A stretch of DNA of 64,000 nucleotides from Otatea glauca (Eukaryota > Streptophyta > Magnoliopsida > Poales > Poaceae): positions 73,829,667 to 73,893,666 of the forward strand of contig CM070715.1 of NCBI GenBank assembly GCA_036346275.1. Direction: 5' to 3'. The translations under genes and the position numbers were made by a program. The notes beneath the pieces are model-generated. The model made no database searches. It saw only the letters and a list, made by a program, of their open reading frames with translations, and was not told where the DNA came from. Shown piece after piece: positions 1 to 9,912 of this stretch; the first letter of the stretch is position 1, and every line of letters starts with the position of its first letter.

Positions 1-953
1 ATTTGCGGACGTGACCGAAGGTGTCGCGCCACGGTGGAAAGCCATGCGCCCTCGGCCCAGGGATGTGACTTTGTAGAGCCTCGGCGATCCACAATTCCTT
101 GCGTTCTTCAGCCTCGCGCGCCAACCCGACTGCTTCAGCGAGATCGCGTGGTCGCTCGCGGCGGACGTCAGCCGCCAAGGCTTTCGCAAGCCCGGCGGTA
201 AATGTTTCCACCTGATCCGCGCGCGACATACGGGGAGCCCGAGCGAGGAGTCGTTGGAATTCACGGGCATAGTCGTCAACACGACTGGTACCTTGTTTAA
301 GATTCACCAGATCGCCCAAAGGACCCGCTCCCGAGTGGCGAGTGAAGCGTTGCAAAAAAAGTGTCGAAGAAATCCTCCCAGGACACCCATTCTTCCTCAA
401 GCAGCCAATTATCTAACACTTCTTGGGCCTCGCCGCGAAGATGCAGCCCAACTAGATCAACATGATCCCGTGGTGGAATCTGATGCAGCCGGAAAAATCG
501 CTCACATTGCCGTAACCACAACAGCGGGTCTTCCGTGCCATCATAACTGGGGAGTTCCAGGCGAGGAGGCCGTGGATTCCAACGGTGTTGATGTAGGTTA
601 TCATCTACCTCCTCTGGAAAATACTGGTGCTCCGAAGCTGCACGAAAATGATCGCCTGTGTCCCATGGTTGTCGCTCCCAGCGTCCTCGTTCAGCTGCCC
701 GAGGGTGAGCCCAGCGCATCGCGATGTGCGAACCAAAGCCCGGGGGATCAGGCACATGGACTCGCTCTCGTCGATCGCAGCGCGGGTCCTGGCGCCGGCC
801 AGTGTCATCCGCGGTTCGCCCAGGCAAGCCATTGTCCCCCGTGCCGGTGGACGCAGCGCGAGAAAAAGCAACGAGCTCGCCGATGGACGTCTTCAGTTCT
901 GCCATTGACGCCTCCAACTGGTTCATACGTTCTTCCAACGATGGTTGCGCCAT
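1..953 (-). pseudogene. Ty3/gypsy gag (5' part), running off the left edge
   Basis: Reading leftward from the ATG at 953, the product begins MAQPSLEERM and has an acidic N-terminal coiled-coil-like stretch. The typical gypsy gag core follows, with the motifs LELPSYDGTEDPLLWLRQCE and LGDLVNLKQG, then an Arg/Glu-rich tail near the window start. Gag forms the virus-like particle. The frame breaks once at a run of seven A (354-360); both sides otherwise read well, so this is one single-base indel, either a real mutation or a homopolymer sequencing error. Protease and pol would lie to the left, outside the window. The element lies in an intron of the E2 gene, in the same orientation as the gene. 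Confidence 0.85.
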
Positions 954-972
954 GGCCGGAGGATCGCCTGAA

Positions 973-982
973 TCTGATACCA
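973..982 (-). other. Primer binding site of the gypsy element (initiator Met tRNA type)
   Basis: On the minus strand this reads TGGTATCAGA, which matches the complement of the plant initiator tRNA-Met 3' end. It lies three bases inside the LTR end at 986 and 20 bases upstream of the gag ATG, the expected place for a primer binding site. Confidence 0.75.
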
Positions 983-985
983 ATT

Positions 986-1377
986 TGTTGTGTGTTTGGT
1001 TGTACAAGCGAGTACCCGGCCGGAATCCGGCGCGGTGAGAGGTGGAAGTTGAGGCCGTGGTGGCGACTCGACGGATAATTAGCGAACGGAGCCACCGGTC
1101 TTGTTAATCGGAAGGCACCGCCGAGAGGAAACTTGTGGCAAAATACTTCTTGCCATTTTCAATGATTTTATTACTACTTATAGCTGTCAAGAGCTTTGGT
1201 AACTAACAATAGAATCTAAACTTTCCTAACAAACTGATAGACTAAACCAAAGGATAACAATTAGCTAGCAACGGCCGAATATCCTGCGCCTAACATTCTG
1301 TTGGCTGCTCCTCCGATACGTTCCCTTGCTGCTTCTTCTTCTTGCGCCGGTAGTAGACATTATCCAGACCCATAACA
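986..1377 (-). mobile_element. 5' LTR of the Ty3/gypsy element
   Basis: The 392-bp segment begins TGTT and ends AACA on either strand, directly next to the primer binding site. In element orientation it starts TGTTATGGGTCTGG, contains an AT-rich TATA-like stretch near 1165-1185 and ends ACACAACA. The outer flank is GAAAG (1378-1382), the expected 5-bp target duplication, but its partner is outside the window. The outer boundary rests on the TGTT/AACA termini only. Confidence 0.6.
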
Positions 1378-3019
1378 GAAAGTGTATCAAATAGTCCATG
1401 AAAACACACTGGGCTGATGCATCCTGAGTTCTGAGACCCTGATGACAAACTATTCTATCATCTAGTGGGGCAACCATTCAATTTATCAAGCAATTTACAT
1501 ATAAGTAAATAGTACATGTTAATCAACTTGTGTTGTAACACTCACATGAGAAGTTTCACCACAAAAGTGTATCTCTTAACTCTTAATCTCAAGTGCTTGG
1601 ATATTTGTACCTAGATAACCATATAGGTTATATGTAAAGCTTAATTACATCCTGAACCTTTATCAACAGACCAATTATCATGTCAAGGTGAACAGCCCAT
1701 TAATAACCAATGTTCTAAATAACGGTGAACGAACGGTCACCCCATCTTTTAGTGTTTATACGGGAAGCGGCCTTGTAACGGTTTTACTATTTAAAATTCA
1801 GAGAAATATATGCATTTGTTTGCAGTAACAAAATAAGCATCTAATTCATCTTCTTTCATGCATATAGAATGAAACTACCAGGCTATCAACAATTGTCCAC
1901 AGCTGTGACATGAAGAAAAATATGACATGATGAGAATGTAATTAAAGAATTATAATTGAATGAATTAACAGCTCAAGTGGCAATAAAAAGCAAAGCTAGC
2001 ATTCATCACATGTATGTCATATAGCAATCTTGCAACTTTACTAGGCATGTTAAACGTTAACAGCCGTTGAACCGAATAAGCAGCCCGATAAAACGGGCAA
2101 ACCTTGAAATATCCATAAACGTAATGGGTGGGGACCTTTACCTAACTAGAACATAATGGCAAAATTGCCTGGATGCATCCCTCCTTTGAGTGTCAAATGC
2201 CTAAGGCACATTAAGGAGATGCATACCTACCGATAATTAACAGTCATGCAAAGCATTACATTCTCTAGCATTTTGCAGCCAAAAGTTGCCAAGAAGGTTC
2301 ACTAGAGTATGAACAATTTACAATAGCTTACTTGAGGTGGAGAAAAATAAGCGAGTAAGTGGAGCAACCTGTCAAAAAGTTGCACCTCTTGATCTTGATC
2401 AATAAGAGGTTAGTCATAGGTGTTTAACCCGGTCAAAGAAACCTGCCAGCCTCTGATAAAAAAGACATCTGTTGATCTTGGTCACTATTCTCTAACCCAC
2501 AATGTCGATTAGCCTAGCCGAATAAAAGAAGTGGAAAAGTCAATCCTCCTAAACTCTCATCCCTTCTACTATACCCATAGTAGGATAACTGATTATATCT
2601 CACATTCCAGTGTCCAAAGAGGACTAATATTAAGGTAAGTTCACAAATTTCCCGGCAGAGATAGTTAATCCAGTTAGTTAAACCAAACAATATGTTACAG
2701 TAACTGGGTTGCCAAGAAAATGGTCTAGGTTAAGATAGCCTAGCTGGATTAGAAATTTAGGATTAACTGACTAACCTAGTTATCTTAAATTTGAACCATA
2801 ACCAGACAATACCTAATACTTTGAAGAATACGGCTTTTATTATCAGGCTAAAAGAATATTCTGTGGACATGCTAAAAATGGTCCAACATAAAGCGCACCG
2901 AAGATGATTTATAACACAAAAAGGTTAGGCAAAGAACTTCCCTGTGCCAATGAAGTGGACAAAAATATAACACACACCAAAAACATTTTACGTGTCAATA
3001 CGAGCACACAACAATATAC
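1378..3019 (-). other. Part of intron 4 of the E2 gene; no coding found
   Basis: This AT-rich stretch follows the splice donor of E2 exon 4. I searched it on the minus strand for the missing E2 C-terminal exon (DILYDSWSP...WWFHDD region) and did not find it. It contains scattered low-complexity sequence and two short stretches around 1720-1790 and 2045-2110 that look like degraded transposon ends. The intron continues through the gypsy insertion to the left. Confidence 0.5.
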
Positions 3020-3987
3020 CTAAACAGATGTGCCCGTTGCTGTATATGTGCGGATGCATCGGTGCCGGATGCAGAAATATGACCTGCACCGAAAAAAGTC
3101 AATCAAATCAAAAGCACTGGAATCCAATGCATAAGGTATAACCAAACTAAACAGGGTAAAAAGAAGAGATCTCACCTGAGGAGCCTCCATGGGGTAGTGC
3201 TCGGGGAAGTCCACCTGTAGCTGGTAGGTTTCATCGGCGTAGAGCGTGCCCGCTGCCCCGGCCACCTCGATGACCCACCTTTTGTTGTGTTATCCATCAC
3301 GGATTTCATATATGCTTTTGTTTGGTCAGGATCAGACAAATACAAGAAACGCATATGTAGAAATCACGAACGCAAATAGGCATCAAAGATTAAAAAAAGA
3401 TCCTTAGACAAACAAGAACGTGAAAACTTGCAAATAGTTCGCAAGAATTTCACAGCTACACGACCACAACCCACCAAACAGATCTTGGATCAATCAGGAA
3501 GCGAAAGGGTAGCAATTTGATCGGCACAAAAGGAATATAATCATGCGCTTTCTCCACACAAGAAAGCAACAACCAAAAAGAAGCCGAAGAATCACCAAAA
3601 ACAAAATCAAGAAACAGCAGGGATTGGATTGTTTGGTGAGAGAGCGAAGAAGGGGAGGAGGCGGGCACCTCTGGAGGTTGTCGGTGACCTTGTGCTTGAA
3701 GCCGGCGGGGGGACCGACCTGCCACTCCGCGAGCTCCTTCTGCAGCCGGTTGCACGCGATCTTACTCAGCACCTGCACGCACGAACAGCAAGAGGCACTA
3801 CGGATGGTTTAGCCAACTCGGGCGCGAGAACCACCGTCCGGCTGCTCTACAACACGACGGGGCTTGATCGGATGGGAACGCGGGCGGGGAGGGGGGGGGG
3901 GGGATCGGGCGGGGATTAGGGTCGGGGAGGAGGGAGTCTAGGGTTAGGGTTTGGTACCTTCCGGGAAGGGGAGGAGGAGCTCGTCAT
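3020..3987 (-). CDS. Ubiquitin-conjugating enzyme E2, UBC15/16 type (exons 1-4, 3' end missing)
   Basis: An E2 takes ubiquitin from E1 as a thioester on its catalytic Cys and passes it to substrates with an E3. Four coding exons, each with GT/AG borders and matching phases: 3958-3987 (MTSSSSPSRK), 3669-3772 (VLSKIACNRLQKELAEWQ..., helix 1), 3176-3278 (WVIEVAGAAGTLYADETYQL..., beta meander) and 3020-3083 (VIFLHPAPMHPHIYSNGHIC). The last exon holds the HPH motif and the catalytic Cys, about residue 99. Exon 1 encodes only 10 residues; its ATG at 3987 was chosen because it precedes the family's N-terminus and splices in frame. About 100 of the family's roughly 160 residues are present. The final exon(s) should lie left of the window, beyond an intron holding a gypsy element. 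No frame breaks are visible. The close match to Arabidopsis UBC15-18 is from memory of the family. Confidence 0.9.
3939..3952 (-). promoter_or_regulatory. Telo-box-like motif at the start of E2 intron 1
   Basis: On the minus strand the start of intron 1 reads AAACCCTAACCCTA, beginning a few bases after the splice donor (GT at 3957-3956). AAACCCTA telo-boxes are known in 5' regions and leader introns of many plant housekeeping genes, where they act as binding sites for Myb-type and related factors. The regulatory role here is inferred. Confidence 0.45.
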
Positions 3988-4339
3988 GGTTCACTGGGCT
4001 CTCGCGGAAGCGAAACGGGGAAAGGTGTACTCGCTCGTGCACGTGCTGTTCACATACTGAATGGATTATGGACCAGTTGATGCTGTTTTCGGCTCCTTCC
4101 GCGAGGATGCCGAGGGTGTGTTTGTTACGGCTCTAGTTTTATCTGGACTATTTTGAGCATCAGTTTTATTATATCGGAGTATTTCTAGCTTTATCAAATC
4201 CGTAAAGCTGAAGCTGTGAGTACATTAAGAGTATTTAGATGTATTATCTTGTTTACATTTTAGACCAAAAATATAAACTTAATTAACTTTATTTTAGCCT
4301 ATAAGTTTTAAATCTCAGATTAAACTGGGATCTAAATCT
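3988..4339. promoter_or_regulatory. 5' flank (UTR/promoter region) of the E2 gene
   Basis: Short GC-rich sequence upstream of the E2 ATG (3988-4060) gives way to AT-rich sequence. I could not assign a TATA box or a transcription start. Sequence at about 4230-4350 ending AAACAGGCCCTG looks like the end of a degraded MITE. The nested transposons begin only about 630 bp from the ATG. Confidence 0.35.
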
Positions 4340-4600
4340 CTACCAAACAGGCCCTGAATTGCTTATTCTTCGTCCACTCGTCTTGACCTAATTATTTTTC
4401 CATCCGAAGAATGTAGAATGAACCGAAAAACCGACGAAGACTGATGCATTTGATATTTGACAAGTGATAGATATTGTATTCAGTGTCAGTTTTGTGCGCC
4501 ATATGTTCTTCCTTACATTATACTATGCTTAGCCAATAAGTGCAAAATCATTTTAATAGATGTTATCTATTGCGACTAAGCTCCTGCTTTGTGGGGTAGG
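4340..4600. repeat. Left copy of a duplicated segment (partner at 36420-37795)
   Basis: Two blocks match sequence on the far side of the nest. 4371-4440 (CGTCCACTCGTCTTGACC...) aligns with about 36541-36605, and 4466-4590 (GTGATAGAT...AAAATCATTTTA...) with 37677-37795. Both copies are preceded by AAACAGGCCCT. By eye identity is roughly 75-80%. The right copy has about 1.07 kb extra between the blocks. It could be an old local duplication or two copies of a dispersed repeat. Confidence 0.55.
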
Positions 4601-4612
4601 GGGGCAGCGGCT

Positions 4613-4666
4613 TTAAGCGTCTGTTTGGGGTTGTGTTGCGACTGTGAGCTGAAAGCCCCTCCAAAG
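4613..4666. mobile_element. Left fragment of a GC-rich TIR element split by retrotransposons
   Basis: The fragment contains CTGTTTGGGG...GCGACTGTGAGCTGAAAGC. Its inverse resembles the right fragment at 36138-36171, which reads ...CCCCCTAAACAGGC, and the right end of the related element at 38499-39218. The copia insertion starts at 4667. With 11452-11911 and 36138-36171 it would make an element of about 550 bp. Confidence 0.5.
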
Positions 4667-4893
4667 TGTTAAGGAACCTCGCTATCGAATAGTCCGAGGT
4701 TCCCGAACAGATCTGAATTGGAGAACAGAAATAGAGAGAGACACGTGTTTAAGGAGAGCAATAGCGGAAATTCTTTATTGCTAATGATTTCTGGTACATT
4801 AAGGGGGACCCCTCCTCCTTTTATAGCACTCAACTAGGGTTTTGGCTAAAGGGACCAGCATAGGCCTTCATGGGCCATCGGGGTTTCCCAACA
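4667..4893 (-). mobile_element. copia-1 3' LTR
   Basis: 227 bp, TGTTAAGG...CCCAACA as read on the plus strand. It includes TTTTATAGCAC and the LTR-typical CTCAACTAGGGTTTTGG. The purine-rich AAGGGAG next to it on the internal side (read on the minus strand, about 4894-4905) is a polypurine tract candidate for plus-strand DNA priming. Confidence 0.9.
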
Positions 4894-5204
4894 CTCCCTT
4901 GGGCCCTTTGCATGAGATGCATATGCCTCATTAAAACTCGGAAAAACCCAATGGAAAAAATACTTGGAGAAAGAGTATATAGCATACGCTACTATGTTGC
5001 ACTAATTGTCTCGTTAAAACCTTATGCAAGAAAACTTCATGAAAAACTTGCTAAGGAAAAAGTACAATTCTCCCAACTTCAATTGCTAATCTTGAGATTC
5101 ATGTTGGGTATTCATAATTCATGCTCGAGATTCATGTGGGAGTATATGAAATATCTCCCACAAATCTGCACTTCTCTAAGTCTCATCATCCCAATTCCTT
5201 TCAT

Positions 5205-5540
5205 GCACCTTTCAAAGGCGGATCTTTGGGAGTGATTTAGTGAACAAATCGCAAGATTTTCACGGACTTAGTATGCAATATCTTGATCTCGTTCATCTTA
5301 TGCAATTCGTGAGTATAGAAGAACTTGGGGTTGATATGCTTCGTGAGATTGCTCTTCACATAACCCATCGTAGCAGCAACACAAGTCGCATTATCTTCAT
5401 AAATTATCGTGGGAGTTTGCTCAATGTTCAAGCTACATGACTTACGGATGTGGTGAACCATTCTTCCGAGCCATGCACATTCACGAGATGCTTCATACAA
5501 AGCAATGATTTCCGAGTGGTTTGTCGGCGTCGAGACAAAG
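5205..5540 (-). pseudogene. copia-1 RNase H (C-terminal pol)
   Basis: The minus strand encodes MYEASRECAWLGRMVHHI, IIYEDNATCVAATMGY and HINPKFFYTHELHKMNEI, then DLFTKSLP at about 5220-5245. These are the usual copia RNase H motifs; RNase H removes the RNA template during reverse transcription. One frame change separates the TKSLP tail from the main part. Confidence 0.85.
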
Positions 5541-6660
5541 TCATTTAGGCGACTTCAAGAAATTCTGCTGTTCCTCCACATAGGAAAACATAGCGGTTTG
5601 GGACTTGCGGTATCTGCTGGTCGATAAATACCAAACATCGGCATAGCCAACCAAATTCAATTCATTGTTTCTTCGAAAAATAGGCGAGGTCTTTGCTTCC
5701 TTGGAGGTAACGGAAGATGTCCTTGATCCCTTTCTAATGCCTTTTGATGGGTTACGCACTGTCATCGAGCTAGCAAATTCACAGTGACGCAATGTCCGGC
5801 CTGGTGCTATTCGCAAGGTACATGAGCGCTCAATTGCACTCGGATATGGGAATTCTGCTCCCGGGACTTCCTCCCCTCTTCTCTAGGTGCAGTATGGGTC
5901 TAGAGTCCGCTTGGAGTGACCTTGAGCCATTGGAGTCTTCGCGAGGATATGCTTTTTCAAATCCAAACCTTTCCAACACTTTACGTGTGTAGGTTGATTG
6001 ATGTACCAAGATTCCTCCTTGGACATGTTCAAGCGTAAGCCTAAACAAAACTTGGTTTTACCCAAATCTTTCATTTCAAACTCGGACTTCAAGTATGAGC
6101 ATGCCTCTTCAATTTCTTCATCAGTCCCAATGATGTTCAAGTCATCTACATAGACGGAGATTATCTGAGAATCCATTCGAGGATCATTGTATAAACACAC
6201 ATGGACAATCTTATTTGTTTGTGTAGCCTTTCTTGCGAGAAAGTCACTCAATCGATTGTACCACATTCTTCTATTGCTTGACCATACAGTGATTTCTCCA
6301 ATTTCACACTGCATGGGTTTCTATTTGCTCCGTCTTGGTTCGGGATAGGAATTCCTTAGGTACTTTCATGTATATCTCGAATCCAAGTTTCCATCTAAGT
6401 ATCTTTGTGACAACATCCATTAGCTTCATTCTCAACTTCAAGTTGATCGCCATTGAGATCAAATATCTAAAGGTAATTCCTCCATGACCAGAAGAATAGG
6501 TTTCTTCATAATCAACTCCGGGGCGTTGAGTGAAACCTTGAGCTACAAGCCTTGCTTTGTACCTTACAACCGTTGTTTTCATTCCTCTTAGAACAAAGAC
6601 CCATTTGTGACCTACGGGTTTATATAGGGAGGTGTGCGGCATACGGCCCAAACACCTCTC
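5541..6660 (-). pseudogene. copia-1 reverse transcriptase
   Basis: Minus-strand fragments give KWVFVLRGMKTTVVRYKARL, VAQGFTQRPGVDYEETYS, MWYNRLSDFLARKA, the catalytic IISVYVDDLNIIGT (YVDD intact) and FEMKDLGKTKFCLGL, followed by a broken connection region. Several frame shifts divide it (near 6300 and 5830). The first active-site region reads MDVVTKILRW where the family normally has DVVTAFLYG, so the polymerase would be damaged even without the frameshifts. Confidence 0.85.
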
Positions 6661-7462
6661 TCTTGTTCGAAGAGACTAACTCTGCAGTGATTGCCTTTTC
6701 CATTCTTCCCAATCTAGCCTTTTCTTGCACTCTGCGAAGATGCGAGGCTCGGGATCATGATCAATGATCGATGCAATCTTCTTTGCAAAGTATGCATCAA
6801 CGTTGGTTGTTGCTCTATTCGAGGATTCTCTGTTATTACAAAGTTTATGGCCATTTCTTCATGGGGTGCTTCATACACTTCTACTTGCTCTCCTTTGCTT
6901 TTCTCTATCGCGAGAGCAAGTTCCTTTAGCTTTCATCGCTATGTGTGCGCACACATTATTCTGGCGGCTTCTGCGGTGAAAGATTCAAGTCCAGAATTGC
7001 CTTTCTGTTGGCTTCTTTCGGTGCAGTCTCAACTGGCTCCCCTTCTTTCCTTAGGGCATTTTCGTGATTGGTTGTGGTAAGTCCTCGCTCGATTTTCTCA
7101 GACGTCTCGGGTACTTTGGGTTTGAGGAGCAGATTTCTGCTCTTTTCCTTTGAGGCCTCAGAGCAGGTTGAGGATACCTTCTATTTTCTTTGGTATTTCC
7201 ACCCTCTCGGTGCATTCCTTGCGCACATGCGACTTAACCACGCCCTTTAGATCACAAAATGATCAGCGATTCGTTTGCTAAATTACGCAAATCAATTATC
7301 TTACGGGCTTCTTGATTTGCTTCATTAGTGCGAGGGCATGTGCGGGGATCGATGGAATGCCATATGATTTCGGCATTTTTCATCCAAGGTTGATTTCCTC
7401 CCTAATGACGGAAAGCGATTCTCGTCAAAGATGCAATCGTGAATCGGGCTGTATGCAAGTCT
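6661..7462 (-). other. copia-1 linker between integrase and RT
   Basis: This stretch corresponds to the poorly conserved region between integrase and RT in copia polyproteins. It is too degraded to read as a continuous frame on the minus strand. The plus-strand frames here show no recognisable family. Confidence 0.5.
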
Positions 7463-8190
7463 CTAGTCATGGGTTCCAAATACGATTATGGATGCACTCT
7501 CATAACCAGCGTATATCCCGGACTTGCGGAGAGGCCCATTGCGATCCATTGAGGGTGGTATAGGTACATATACCATACACCCAAATTTTCTAAGATGGGA
7601 GATCTTGGGATGATCCGTGCACAAGTTGTATAGGAGAATGGATGTTGTAGGCGACGGATGCCAAATTGATAAGAGCTGCTGCGTGCGAGCTGCGTGTCCC
7701 CAACAAGTGTTGGGCAAGTTACAACTCTGCAAAAGCGATGCGGCAATGAACTTAATCCTCTTTATTAGTGCTTCGTCTAGCCCATTCTTCGTATGGGCGT
7801 GCGATGCAGTGCTCAACTGCTATCCACATTGCGGTGCAATAATCATCAAATGCCTTTGAAGTAAATTCTCGGCATTGTCCATTCGATGGACTTCACGCGA
7901 TGATCGGAAAGCATTCTTAATTCTTATGATATGCGAGATCGACTTTGCAAAAGCATGGTTTCTTGTTGACAATAAGCATACATGCGACCATTTCGAGGAA
8001 GCATCGATGAGCACCATAAAGTATCGAAGCAATACGGCGGGTGAATCGGACCGCAAATATCCCCTGGATGCGTTCGAGAATGCGAGATTTCACTTTGCAC
8101 TTTCATGACAGAGGGTCTAGTTATTAATTTCGGTGGCACATGCGAGGACACAAAACCTTCATGATTGGAAATTTTTAACATTAATGCCAT
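7463..8190 (-). pseudogene. copia-1 integrase core
   Basis: The minus strand encodes FMVLIDASSKWSHVCLLSTR (first catalytic Asp present), HRMDNAEN (second Asp), NGLDEALIKRIKFIAASLL (catalytic Glu region) and FGCMVYVPIPPSMDRNGPLR. The integrase inserts the cDNA, here with 5-bp staggering (TSD CAAAG). At least two frame breaks divide it (near 7820 and 7480). Confidence 0.85.
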
Positions 8191-8760
8191 GACCTTGTGA
8201 GTTGTTCACTATATTCCTCATCATTCTAAGACCGGGATGACCTAATCTACCATGCCATAAAGAAAATAACTCGAGCTTCTAAAAGCAGTCTTCAAGGAAG
8301 TATACACTTGGTGCATGAATATTCGTGTAGTACAACCCGATTCATATGAGGACATTTTTCTAATACCATTTTCCACATACCGCGTGCTTCACAATGCACA
8401 AGTATTCTTTGCCATTTTCTTCATTGGTTTCTACGTGAAAACCATTGGCGCGAATGTCTTTAAAGCTTAAGAGAGTCTTGCGTTGATTCGAGTGGTACAA
8501 AGGGCTTCTTCAATTACCAAAGTTGTACCCATAGGCAATATAATAGTGGCTCTTCTTGGCCGATTACATATGAGTCGCTTCTCGTGATCGTAGTAATTTT
8601 TCAAATGTTCTTCGTGATCATTGGAAATACTTAGACTCTCTTAAGATGGTATTTGTTGTGCCATCACAACAATGCATATCTCTTCCATTTAGGCGCTACG
8701 ATTTCTAGATAAAAGAAATATAATTCTAATCGGATGGAGGCAAAACAATCCAAATATTGC
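8191..8760 (-). pseudogene. copia-1 protease to pre-integrase region
   Basis: On the minus strand about 8390-8490 reads KTLLSFKDIRANGFHVET, matching the same segment of the second copia element (RTLLSFKDIRLNGFHVET at about 50850-50905). This is the region just before the pre-integrase zinc domain. No intact protease active site could be read. Confidence 0.6.
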
Positions 8761-9564
8761 TTGCAAAATTGAAGAATCTTTGGAATAAATAATAAATTGC
8801 GTATTTATTCATGAAAGAAGTATGCTCTTCTAGAGCTTACAATCCATTATTAAAAAAAAGCTAACAACCATAATCTAAAGAAAATGCATTAAGCAGAATC
8901 ATAAAATATGCATTAATTTCGCTTCTATATCATCGTGTAAGTTTTCTCTTCATTTGCCATAATAATGGTCGAGATCGATGTCCGTGCTATTGCGTGAGGA
9001 TGAGGTAAGTGGGGTGTCTACATCCATGACATCATCATCACCGATGTTGGAGTCGCGCCTCATGAGGCGTTTTCCTTTGCCTTCTTCTTAGCCCGATATG
9101 CGTTGATCGCTTCCTTGGATTCTCGACATATCTTGATTAATGTCCCCAAGTGCCACACTTGAAGCACGCCCAGTTCGCGCGTCCATACGGCTTGGCGTGC
9201 GTCTTTTCTTTGTCATCCCTCTTCACAGAGATTTGGACTTTCCTTTGGCTTGTGGCCTCTCCTTTCCACTCGCTTGCCCTTCTTCTATGAGTGGGCTTTC
9301 TCACCTTGTAGCTGTTGGCATTGACACGTGTCGATTTTCGCCAGATGGCTGCGAGACATAGTTCTTGCGTAGAACATCGTCTTGCGATTCCGCAACTTGC
9401 ATTACATCAATCGTTCGCTATACTCTTTGTATGCGCCCGACGATAGTGCGTGCACTGGATAGCATTAGGGTGGAAGGTAGAGAGAGTTTTCTCAATCTTC
9501 TCTTCATCGGTGATCTTCTTGCCACATAGAGAGATTGGTACAAATTGCATGCAAGCGCAATGTG
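8761..9564 (-). pseudogene. copia-1 gag C-terminus with zinc knuckle remnant
   Basis: At about 9130-9175 the minus strand reads NWACFKCGTWGH, the start of a CCHC zinc knuckle (CxxC..GH), interrupted directly by a stop and followed by a basic segment ending KKKAKENAS. The zinc knuckle binds the RNA genome. The rest is too broken to translate. Confidence 0.6.
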
Positions 9565-9912
9565 CTAACCCATTGTTCTAAAGTCCGCAAACCTCAGCGT
9601 ACTCCAATCTAGCCGTGCTTGGGGCAAGATGGTGTACTTGAGCTTTTCAACCGCTTCAAGGTGTAAATCAAAGCTCATGCGCACTCTCTTCACCATGTAT
9701 TCATTCTTCAGAGTGGTGAGAGGTGGTGCTCGAGAAAATGCACGAGCCTCGATCGCTCGCTCATCGCAGAGGTTTTGCGCCCCGCGAGACCTAGACCAAT
9801 CGCGAGCGAGCTTCTTGCCCCCAAGGACGATCTTTACGTCCGATGCCCAAGTGAGATAGTTCTGACCATGCGGGGCCAGTTCTTCAAACTCACAATTCAC
9901 AATACCAGACAT
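9565..9912 (-). pseudogene. copia-1 gag N-terminal part
   Basis: The minus-strand frame from the ATG at 9912 begins MSGIVNCEFEELAPHGQNYL and continues TWASDVKIVLGGKKLA. This is the opening of copia gag proteins of the DUF4219/UBN2 type. The second copia element has the matching text at 50033. The frame includes VEKLKYTILPQARLDW, then breaks near 9565. Confidence 0.8.

Noticed and set aside
254..1078. 274-residue plus-strand open frame
   Set aside because: It is the complement of the gypsy gag and the LTR; the minus strand has recognisable gag motifs.
6552..8108. Plus-strand open frames with hydrophobic stretches
   Set aside because: They are shadows of copia-1 RT and integrase on the minus strand.
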